Below, in pieces: positions 55,201 through 64,000 of a stretch of 64,000 nucleotides of DNA. The notes below the pieces were generated by a model that made no database searches, was not told the DNA's origin, and saw only the letters and a list, made by a program, of their open reading frames with translations. Source of the DNA: Cavia porcellus (lineage: Eukaryota > Chordata > Mammalia > Rodentia > Caviidae); NCBI RefSeq assembly GCF_034190915.1, contig NW_026947501.1:2418001-2482000 (forward strand), read 5' to 3'. The position numbers were made by a program, and so were the translations under genes. Each line of letters begins with the position of its first letter. Position 1 is the stretch's first letter.

Positions 55201-58200
55201 GGTTATTGTTAGGGTTACCATTAGGGTTAGGGTTAGTGTTAGGGTTAGGTTTAGAGTTTAGTGTTAGGGTTAGGGTTACGTTTTCGGTTAGATTTAGGGT
55301 AACGTTTAGGTTTAGGGTTAGGGTTAGCGTAAGGATTAGGGTTAGGGTTAGGTTTAGGGTTAGGATTAGGTTTAGCATTAGGGTTAGCTTTAGGTTTAGG
55401 GATTAAGATTAATGGTAGTGTTAGGGTTAGGGTTATGGTTAGGGTTAGACTTAGGTTTAGGGTTAGTGTTAGGGTTAGGGATAAGTTTAGGGTTAGTGTT
55501 AGGGTTAGGGTTAGGTTTAGGGTTAGGGGTAGGTTTAGCATAAGGATTAGAGATTAGGGTTAGGTTTAAGGTTAGGGTTTGGGTTAAGTTTAAGTTTAGG
55601 GGTTAAGGTTAGGGTTAGTGTAAGTGTTAGGGATTAGGGTTAGTGTTTATGTTAGTGTTAGGGTTAGGATTAAGGTTGGGGTTAGGGTTAATATTACCCC
55701 TTAGGTTTAGGGTTAGGGTCAGGTATAGGGTTAGGGTTAGAGTTAGGGTTAGGATTAGGGTTAGGGTTAGGGCTAGCGTTAGGGTTAAGGTTAGGTTTAG
55801 TGTTAGGGTTGGGGTTAGGGTTAGTGTTAGGTTTAGGTTTAGGCTTAGGGTTAGGGTCAGGGTTATGGTTAGGCATAGGTTTAGGCTTCGGATTTAGTTA
55901 GGGTTAGGATTACCGATAGGGTTGGGGTTAGGGTTAGGATTAGGGTTCGATAGGTTTAGGGTAGGGTAAGGTTAGTGTTAGTGGTTAGGGTTAGGGCTAT
56001 AGGGGTTATGGTTAGGGTATTGTTAGGGTTAGGGTTAGGGTTGGCGTTAGGGTTAAGTTTAGGCTTAGTATCAAGTTTAGGCTTAATGTTAGGGTTACGG
56101 GTTATGGTTAGGGTTAGGGGTTAGGATTATTGTTAGGATTAGAGCTACACAGGGTTAGGGTTAGGGTTACTGGTAGGTTTTTCATATGGTTAGGATTAGG
56201 GTTACGTTTCGGGTTTGAGTTTAGGGTCAGGATTGGGGTTAGGGGTATTGTTAGGGTTAGGGTAATTGTTAGGTTTAGAGGTTAGGTTTAGGGCTGGGTT
56301 TAGGTTTAGGTTCAGAGGTTAGCATTAGGGTTAGGGTTAGGATGAGGCTTAGGGTTAGGATTATAGTTAGGGTTAGGGTTAGTGTTAGAGGGTTAGGGTT
56401 AGTGTTACGGTTAACGTTAGGTTTAGAGTTTTAGGTTAAGGTTAGAAATAGGGTTAGAGTTATGGTTATGGTTAGGGTTAGGGTTAGGGGTTAAGGTTAG
56501 TGTTACGGTTAGTGTTAGGGTTAGGGTTACAGTTATGGTTAGGGTTATGATTAAGGTGACGGTTAGGGTTAGGGTTAGGTTTTGTGTTAGGCTTTGGGAT
56601 TAGGGTTAGTGTTATGATTAGGGTTAAAGTTAGGGTTAGGTTTAGGTTTTATAGTTATGGTTAATTATAGGGTTAAGGTTAGGTTTTATGGTTAGGGCTA
56701 GGGGTTAGCTTTAGTGTTATGGTTAGGGTTTGGGTTAGTGTTATGGTTAGGGTTAGGGTTAGAGGTTATGGTTAGGTTTAGGGTCAGGGTTATGGTTAGT
56801 GTTAGGGTTAGGTTTAGTGTTAGGAGTAGGGTTAGGGTAGTGTTAGTGTTGGGGTTAGATTCAGGGTTAGGGATTAGGGTTAGCATTAGGGTTAGGCTTA
56901 GCGTTAGTTTTAGGGATCGGGTTAGGGTTAGTGTTAGGGTTAGGGTTGGTCTTAGGGTTAGGGTTAGGGTTGCCGCTAGGGTTAAAGTAAGGGTTACGCT
57001 TAGTGTTAGGGTTAGTCACAGTTTTATGGTTAGGATTAGGGTTAGGATTAGGGTTAGTGTTAGTGATAGAGTTAGGGTTTGATTCAGGAGTTAGAGTTAG
57101 GGTTAGGGTTAGGTTTAGGGTTAGTGTTATGGCTAGGGTTAGGGCTAGGGGTTAGCTTTAGTGTTATGGTTACTGTTAGGGTTAGTGTTATAGTTACTGT
57201 TAGGGTTAGTGTTATAGTTAAGGTTAAGGTTAGTGTTAGGTTTAGGGTTAGTGTTAGTGTTAGGGTTAGGGTTAGTGTTAGGTTTAGTGTAAGAATTAGA
57301 AGTTAGGGTTAGTTTAAGTGTTAGGGTTTGGGTTATGATTAGGGTTAGGGTTAGTGTTAGGGTTATGGTTAGTGTCTGTGTTAGTGTTAGGGTTAGGGCT
57401 AGTGTTGTGGTTATGGTTTGTGTTAGGGATTAGGGTTAGCATTAGGGTTAAGAATAGGGTTAAGGTTATGCTTAGGCATTGGGTTATGATCAGGGATAGG
57501 GTTAGGGCTAGGGTTACCATTAGGGGTGAGTGTTAGGTTTAGGATTAGCGTTATGGGTAGGCTTTGTGTTAGGGTTAGTGGTTAAGGTTAGGTTTAGGGA
57601 TAGCGTTAGTGCTAGGGTTCATGTTAGAGGTTAGTGTTAGGGTTAGTGTTAGTATGTGGGTTAGGGTTAAGAGTTATGGTGATGGTGAATTATGGTTAGG
57701 ATTAGGGTTAGGGTTATGTTTAGGGTTAGTGTAGGGTTAGGGTTAATCTTAGGTTTAGGGTTGAGGTTAGGGTTGGGCTTAGGTTTAGGTTTAGGGTTAG
57801 GGTTAGGTTTAGAGGTTAGTGTTAGCATTCGGGTTAAGGGTAGGATTAGCATTAGTGTTAGCGTTAGTGGAAGTTTTAGGGTTAGGGTTAGGCTTAGGTT
57901 TAGGGTTATGGTTAGGGATTGGTTTAGGGTTTAGCAATATGTTTATGGTTATGGTTATGATTAATTTTAGTGTTGTGGTTAGGTTTAGGGTTAGGGTTAG
58001 TTTTAGGGTGAGTGTCAGTGTTAGTGTTAGAGTTTAGTGTTATAGTTACGGTTACGGTTAGCGATAGGATTACTTTTAGGTTTAGGTTTAGAATTAGGGT
58101 TAGCATAAGGATTAGTGTTGGGGTGAGTGTTAGGGTTAGGGTTAGGGTTAGTTTTAGGTTTAGTGTTAGGGTTAGCATTAGGGTTAGTTTTAGCATAAGG
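55201..58200 (+). repeat. Degenerate repeat resembling 30-33 kb
   Basis: GATAGGTTTAGGGTAGGG near 55945, GAGCTACACAGGG at 56150, a GATCGGGTTAGGG word near 56926, GTCACAG at 57015, TGTCTGTGTTAG at about 57374 and GGTGATGGTGAATTA at 57678. The order follows 28-33.3 kb at an offset of about 24-27 kb. No gene is seen; open frames near 56.7-57.1 kb are Val-Arg and Leu-Gly runs. Confidence 0.65.
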
Positions 58201-60600
58201 ATTAGAGATTAGTGTTAGGTTAAAGGTTAGGTTTTGGTTAGGTTTAGAGTTAGGGTTAGTGTTAGTGTCTGTTTTAGTGCTCGGCTTAGTGTTAGTGTTG
58301 GGGTTAGGGTTAGTGTTAGGGATTAGGGTTAAAGTTATGGTTAGGGATAGGGTTAAGGTTAGGCTTAGGGTTATGGTTAGGCATCAGGTTAGGTTCAGGG
58401 ATAGAGTTAGAGTTAGTGTTACAGTTAGGGGTTAGGGTTAGGGTTAGTGGTACGCTTAGAGTTACGGTTAGGGTTAGTGGTTAGGGTTAGGGTTAGCGTT
58501 AGGGTTAGGGTTCAGTTACAGGTTAGGGTTAGTGTTAGGGTTAGGGTTAGGTGTTATGGTGAGGGTTAATTTAGGGTTCAGTTTAGTATTACAATTAGGA
58601 TTTGTTTATGGTTAGGGTTATGGTTAGGGTTAAGTTTAGGGTTAATGTTAGGTTTACAGGTTAGGGTTAGGGTTAGGGCCTAGGATTAGTGTTAGGATTA
58701 CTGCTAGACAGGTTTTGGTATAGACTTAGGGTTAGGATTATCGTAGGGTTAGGGTTAGGGTGAGGGTTAGTGTTATGGTTAGATTTTAGGGTAAGGGTTA
58801 GGGTTAGGGTTAGTGTTAGGGTAAGGGTTATTGTTAGGGTTACAGGTCAGGGTTAGGGCTAGTGTTAGGGTTAGGGTCAGAGGTTAGGGTTAGTGTTAGG
58901 ATTAGGGTTAGGTTTATGGGTAGGTTTTGGATTAGGGTTACGTTTAGGGTTAGTATTTAGGGTTGGGGTTAGGTTTTAAGCTTAGGGGTTAGGGTTAGTA
59001 TTAGGATTATGGTTATGGTTATGGTTATGGCTATAGTTATGGTCATGGTTAGGGTTATGGTTACTTTTGGGTTAGGGTTAGGGTTATGTTTATAGGGTTA
59101 GGTTTAGTGTTAGGTTTAAGGTTACATTTAGAGGTTAGGGTTAGTGTTAGTGAGAGGTTTAGAGTTATGATTATGTTTAGGTTTAGGGTTGGGTGTTAGG
59201 GTTAATCTTAGGGTTATTGTTAGGCTTAGGGTTACGGTTTTGGCTAGGATTGTGATTAGGATGACGGTAAGTGTTAGGGTTATGTTTAGTGTTAGGCTTA
59301 GGGATTAGGTTTAGTGTTAAGGTTAGTGTTAACAGGGTTAGGTTTAGGGATTAGGGTTAGGGTTAGTGTTAGGGTTAGTGTTAGGGTTAAGGCTGGGTGA
59401 GGGTTCATTTTAGGGATTAGTGTCAGTGTTTGAGTTAGGCTTAGGGCTAGGGTTGTGTTTAGGGTTAGGTTTAGGTTTAGGGTTAGGGTTAGTGTTGCCG
59501 TTAGGCATGAGGTTTAGGGTTAGGATTAGGGCTAGGGTTAGGGTTAGGATTAGGGTTAGGGTTAGTGTTTATGATTAGGTTTAGGGTTAGAGTTTATGGT
59601 TAGCATTAGGGTTAAGGTTAGGGTTAGAGTTAGTGTTAAGGTTATTGGCATATTTATAGGTTAGTGTTAGTTTTAAAGTTAGGGTTATGGTTAGGGTTAG
59701 GGTTAGTGTTAGGGTTAGTGTTAGGGTTAGCTTTAGGGTTAGTGTTAGGTTTAAGGTTAGAGTTTAGTGTTAGAGTTAGGGTTCCGGTTCGGGTTGGGGT
59801 TAGGTTTAGGGTTAGGGTTAGGTTCAGCATAAGTCTTAAGGTTAGTGTTAGGGTTAGGTTTAGGTTTAGGTTAGGGTATGCATAAGGATTTGGGTTAGTG
59901 TTATGGTTAGGATTAGAGTTAGGGTTAGAGCTAGACAGGGTTAGCATTAGGGTTAGTGTTAAGGTTATGGTTATTGTAGAGTTAGGGTTAGGGTTAGGGT
60001 TAGAGTTTCGGGTCAGGGTTAAGGTTAGTGTTAAGGTTAAAGTTAGGGTTAATTTTCGGGTTAGAGTTTAGGTTTAGGGTTAGGGTTTGGATTCAGGTTA
60101 GTGTTAGTGTTAGTGTTAGAGTTAGAGTTAGGGTTAGGATTAGAGGGTTAGGGTGTGGGTTAGGGTTAGGTTTACGGTTAGGGTTAGGGTTATGTTTAGG
60201 TGTACGGTTAGGGTTAGAGTTAGGTTTGGGTTAGGATTATGGTAAGAGTTATGGGTAAGGTCATGGTTAGGGTTATGGTTAGGGTCAGGGTTAGAGTTAG
60301 GGTTAGGGATTTGGGTTAAGATTAAGTTTAGGGTTAGGGTTAGTGGTTGGGGTTAGGGATAGTGTTAGCGTTTGCTTTATGTTTAGGGTTAAGGTTAGGA
60401 TTAGGGTTAGGTTTAGGTGTTAGTGTTATGGTTGGGTTAGTGTTCGGTTTAGGGTTATGCTTAGTGTTAGCATTACGGTTAGGGCTAGGGTTAGGTTTAG
60501 GTTTAGGGTTAGGTTTAGGTTTACATTTAGGGTTAGAGGTTAGGGTTAAGGTTAGGTTTAGAGTTATGGTTATGATAAGGTTTAGGGTCAGGGTTACGGT
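58201..60600 (+). repeat. Degenerate repeat resembling 34-36.5 kb
   Basis: TGTCTGTTTTAGTGC at about 58267, GTTAATTTA at 58565 with CTGCTAGACAGG near 58699, a decayed TTATGG run near 59005-59060, TGTTGCCGTTAGGC near 59492, and AGAGCTAGACAGGG at 59928. Each has a counterpart about 24.0-24.2 kb to the left. No gene is seen. Confidence 0.68.
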
Positions 60601-62280
60601 TAGGTTCTGATTTAGGGGTACGGTTAGGGTTAGAGATTATGATTAGGGTTAGGTTAGGGTTAGCATTAAATTTAGGGTTAGGGTTAGAGGTTATAGTTAG
60701 TGTTAGGGTTAGTGATAGGGTAATCCTTAGGGTTAGGTTTTAGGGTTAGGTTTAGTGTTAGTGTTAGTGTTAAGGTTAGTGTTAGAGTTACTGTTAGTGT
60801 TAGGGTTAGAGTTAGCGTTAGGGATTTGGATTAGGGTTAAGGTTAGCTTTAAGGTTAGGATTGGGTTAGTCATAGTGTTCTGGTTAGACATTAAGTTTAG
60901 TGTTAGGGCTAGGGTTAGGGTTAGGGTTAGAGGTTAGGGTTAGGCTTAGTGATAGGATTATCGTTAGGTTTAGGGTTTAGGGTTAGGGTTCTAGTTATTT
61001 TTAGGTTTATGGTTGGGGTTACGGTTACAGTTAAGGGTTAGTTTTAGGTTTACAGTTAGGGTTAGGGTTAGGGTTAAGGTAACTGATTAGTTTTAGTGTT
61101 AGTGTTAGAGTTAGAGTTAGGCTTAGGGTTAGGGTTAGCGGGTTAGGGTTAGTTTTGTGGTTAGGGCTATCATTACGGTTAGTGTTAGGGTTATGGTTAC
61201 AGGGTTAGGGTTAGGTTTGGGGTTAGGGTTACCATTAGAGTTAGGGTTAGGTTTAGGGTTAGTGTTAGTATTAGTGTTTGGGCTTAAGATTAGAGGTTAG
61301 TCTTAGGGTTTTGGCTTAAGGTTAGGGGTTTGGTTTAGGGGTTAGGAATATGGTTAGTGTTAGGATTAGAATTAGGGTTAGGGTTAGGTTTAGGGTTACG
61401 GTTAGGGTTACGGTTAGGGTTACGCTTAGGTTTAGAGATTAGTGTTAGGGTTAGCCTTTGGGTTACGGTTTGGTTTAGAGGTTAGGGTTAGGCTTAGGGT
61501 TAAGTTTAGTGTTAGGGTTAGGGTCAGTGTTATGGTTAGGTTTAGATTTAGGGTTACGGTTAGGATTATAAATTAGGTTTAGTGTTAGGGTTAGTGTTAG
61601 GGTTAGGGTTCGAGTGTTAGGGTGAGGTTTAGTGTTAGTGGTTAGTGTTATGGTTAGGGTTAAGATTAGGGTTAGAGTTAGGTTTAGGGTCAGGTTAGGG
61701 TTAGGGTTAGGGATTTGAGTGAGGCTAAATTTAGGATTCATTTTAGGGTTATGGTTAGGTTTAGGGCTAAGGCTAGGGTTAACGTTAGGTTTAGGGGTTA
61801 GGGGTTAAGATTAGGGTTAGAGTTATGGTTACAGCTACACAGGGTTAGGGTTAGGGTTAGTTTTAGGGTTATCGTAAGGTTAGGGTTAGGGTTAGAGTTT
61901 AGCGTCAGGGTTAGCGTTAAGCTCAGTGTTAGGGTTATTGTTAGGGTTAGAGGTTAGGGTTATGGTTTGGGTTAGGGTCAGATGTTAGGGTTAGGGTTAG
62001 GATTAGGGTTAGGGTTAGTTTTAGGTTTCAGATTAGTGTTAGGTTTAGTTTTAGTGTTTAGGGTTTGGCATTAGGGTTTAGGTAAAGGGTAAGTGTTAGT
62101 GTTAGTGTTAGTGTTAGGGTTACGGTTAGAGAGTTAGGGTTATTGTTAGGGTTATGGTTAGGTTTAGAGGTTAGGGTTAGAGTTAGAGATAGGGTTATTG
62201 TTATGGTTATGGTTAGGGTTAGGTGTTAGGGTTACTGTTAGTGTTAGGGTTAGGGTTACGGTTAGGGTTAGGTTTAGGTT

Positions 62281-62352
62281 TATTGTTAGGCTTAGGGATT
62301 AGGGTTAGGTTTAGGTTTATTGCTAGGCTTAGGGATTAGGGTTAGGTTTAGG
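62281..62352 (+). repeat. Direct tandem duplication, 2 x 37 bp
   Basis: TATTGTTAGGCTTAGGGATT at 62281 and TATTGCTAGGCTTAGGGATT at 62318 are 37 bp apart, with a single substitution noticed before the second copy ends at GGCCTTAGG. Confidence 0.9.
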
Positions 62353-62950
62353 CCTTAGGATTATGGTTAGGGTTAGGGTTAGGATTAGAATTAGGGTAAA
62401 GGTTAGGGTTAGCGTTACGGTTAGGTTTAGGGTTAGGTTTACAGATTATGGTTAGGGTTAGGGTTACAATTAGGGTTAGAGGTTAGCCTTAGGATTAGAG
62501 GTTAGGTTTAGGTTTAAGGTTAGGGTTAGGGTTAGGTTTAGATTTAGGCTTCTGGTTAGGGTTAGAGATTAGGTTTAGCGTTAGAGTTAGGGTTAGCGTT
62601 AGAGTTAGAAAGTTAGGGTTAGGTTTATGGTTAAAGGTTATGGTTATGGTTAGGGTTAAGGTTGGGGTTAGTGTTGGGGTTAGGATTAGGTTAGGATTAG
62701 GGTTAGAGTTAGGGTTCGGGGTTAGTGTTAGGGTTAGTGTTAGGGAAAGGGTTCGGGGTTTGTGTTAGCATTAGGATAACAGTTAGAGTTACAGTTAGGT
62801 TTAGAGGGTTTGGGTGTGGGTTAGGGTTAGGGTTAGGATTACGGTTAGGGTTAGGTATAGGTTTAGGTTATGGTTAGAGTTAGGCTTATGGTCAGGGTTA
62901 GAGTTAGGATTGGGGATTTTGGTTAGGGTTAAGGTTTGGGTTAGGCTTAG

Positions 62951-63361
62951 TTGTTGGGGTTAGTGATAGTGTTAGGGTTAGGTTTATGGTTATGGTTAGG
63001 GTTAGAGTTAGCATTAAGGTTAGGTTTAGGGTTTAGGATTATGGTTGGGTTAGGGTTTAGTTTAGTGTTATGGTTAGTGTTAGTGTTACAGTTAGGGTTA
63101 GAGTTAGTGTTAGGGTTAGGGTTTGGTTTAGGGGTTAGGGTTATGGTTGGGTTAGGGTTCGGTTCAGGCTTATGGTTAGTGTTAGTGTTACATTTATTGT
63201 TAGGATTAAGGTTAGGTTTAGGGTTAGGGTTAGGTTTAGGCTTACGTTTAGGGTTAGAGGTTAGGTTTAGGGTAAGGTTTAGGGTTATGATTATGGTTAG
63301 GATTAGGGTCAGGGTTATGGTTAGGTTTAGATTTAGGGTTATGGTTAGCTTTAGAGATTAG
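62951..63361 (+). other. Repeat-derived open frame (136 residues), not a gene
   Basis: Mostly Leu-Gly steps, then Val-Arg near the end. Repeated LVL and WLVLVL patches reflect the hexamer variants TTAGTG and TTATGG. No domain is recognised, and the composition is explained by the repeat. Confidence 0.8.
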
Positions 63362-63400
63362 GGTTAGTGTTAGGGTTAGGGTTAACATTAGGTTTAGTGT

Positions 63401-64000
63401 TAAGGTTAGTGGTTAGGTTTAGGGTTAGTGTTAGGGTTAGAGTTAGGGTTAGGAATTTGAATTAGGGTTAAGGTTAGGGTTAGGGTTAGGTTTAGTCATA
63501 GTGTTTAGGTTAGGGTTATGGCTATGCTTAGGGTTAGGGTTAGGGGTTAGGGTTAGGGTTAAGGTTAGCGTTAAGTTTAGAGTGTGAGGGTTAGGTTTAG
63601 TGTTAGAAGTTAGGGTTATGGTAAAGGTTAGGGTTAAAGTAAGGGTTAGGATTAGGTTAGTTTTAGGGTTAGGGGTTAGGATGAGGGTAAATTTAGAGTG
63701 CCTTTTAGGGTTACGATTATGGTTAGTGTTACGGTTAGGGTTAGGGTTAGGGTTAGGGTTAAGGTTAGGGTTAATGTTAGGGTTACGGGTTAGGGTTAGG
63801 GGTTAGCGTTTAGGATTATGGTTAGCTTTAGAGCTAGACAGTTTTAGGGTTAGTGTTAGGCTTATAGTAGGGTTAGGGTTAGGTTTAGGATTAGGGTTGG
63901 GGTTAAAGTTTAGCCTCGGGGTTATGGTTAGGCTTAGTGTTAGGTTAGGGTTATTGTTAGGGTTAGAGGTTAGGGTTATGGTTAGATTTAGGGTCCGAGG
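63401..64000 (+). repeat. Degenerate repeat with a terminal GAGCTAGACAG module
   Basis: GTCATAGTGTTTAGG at 63495, GTAAATTTA at 63687 and AGAGCTAGACAG at 63829 (142 bp spacing). The window ends inside the repeat, so its right edge is not seen. Confidence 0.75.

Larger units (their letters stand above)
60601..63400 (+). repeat. Degenerate repeat resembling the start of the 4.8-kb unit
   Basis: GTCATAGTGTTCTGG at 60869, GGCTTAAGG at 61313, CTAAATTTA at 61724 and CAGCTACACAGGG at 61831 repeat the order of 37205, 37643, 38025 and 38173 with offsets of about 23.66-23.70 kb. After about 62.4 kb I see no further clear match. No gene is seen. Confidence 0.7.
1..64000 (+). repeat. Degenerate TTAGGG telomere-type satellite filling the window
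   Basis: Every line reads as TTAGGG or a one-base variant (TTAGTG, TTATGG, TTACGG, TTAAGG, TTAGAG, TTAGCG, TTGGGG), mixed with 7-base (TTTAGGG) and 5-base (TTAGG) units. Cytosine is rare on this strand and the G-rich strand never switches, so the array has one orientation. I see no gene, RNA gene or transposon anywhere. Longer-range structure comes from rare words that recur at regular spacings. By family knowledge this matches subtelomeric or heterochromatic interstitial telomeric DNA rather than a working telomere, which would be nearly pure. If it is subtelomeric, the orientation puts the chromosome end to the right; that is inference. Confidence 0.97.

Noticed and set aside
63000..64000. 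Chromosome end (active telomere) at the right edge
   Set aside because: Repeats stay degenerate to the last base with no long perfect TTAGGG run. The window simply cuts the satellite.
1..64000. Telomerase RNA gene carrying a telomeric template
   Set aside because: Telomeric motifs are everywhere as repeats. I saw no unique flanking sequence, pseudoknot-like segment or box H/ACA context that would single out an RNA gene.

Overview
This 64 kb window holds no recognisable protein-coding gene, rRNA, tRNA, CRISPR array or transposon. From the first base to the last it is a degenerate telomere-type satellite. The + strand reads as TTAGGG and close variants (TTAGTG, TTATGG, TTACGG, TTAAGG, TTAGAG, TTAGCG, plus 7-mer TTTAGGG and 5-mer TTAGG forms). 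Perfect TTAGGG runs are short: the longest I noticed are about six units. The G-rich strand stays on + throughout, with no inversion to CCCTAA. TTAGGG telomeres occur in vertebrates, many invertebrates, many fungi and some protists, so the window suggests a eukaryote, but nothing here fixes the clade. It could be a subtelomeric or interstitial telomeric block; the absence of long perfect arrays argues against an active chromosome end.

Beneath the hexamer there is layered higher-order structure, traceable by rare non-telomeric words. Main blocks: (1) 1-2870, nearly identical 886-892 bp composite units; (2) 2871-5330, older units of about 850-890 bp; (3) 5331-10800, spacing of about 2.0-2.3 kb, containing a young array of five 152-bp copies at 9241-10000; (4) 13.4-20 kb, units of 0.95-1.67 kb; (5) 21.5-27.4 kb, a 2.8 kb tandem pair; (6) 27.4-30.6 kb, a pair of about 1 kb; (7) 30.7-32.3 kb, units of 308-455 bp; (8) 33.2-35.1 kb, a pair of about 910 bp; (9) 37.2-54 kb, tandem units of 4.8 kb and then 4.1-4.3 kb. 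Landmarks in 20-37 kb recur in the same order in 45-61 kb at an offset of about 24-27 kb, suggesting an older large duplication.

The long open frames are products of the repeat. In hexamer DNA two of three frames per strand are open and give Leu-Gly, Val-Arg, Leu-Thr or Pro-Asn dipeptides. They are not genes by ordinary criteria, although TERRA-like transcripts carrying Val-Arg and Gly-Leu frames are worth testing.

The most notable items are the recurring module ending in GAGCTAGACAG (at least 19 copies with its left half about 107-161 bp upstream), the 152-bp array with alternating variants, the hybrid third unit of the first block, and the colinear landmark ladder. Coordinates of large blocks are approximate because the low-complexity background blurs junctions.
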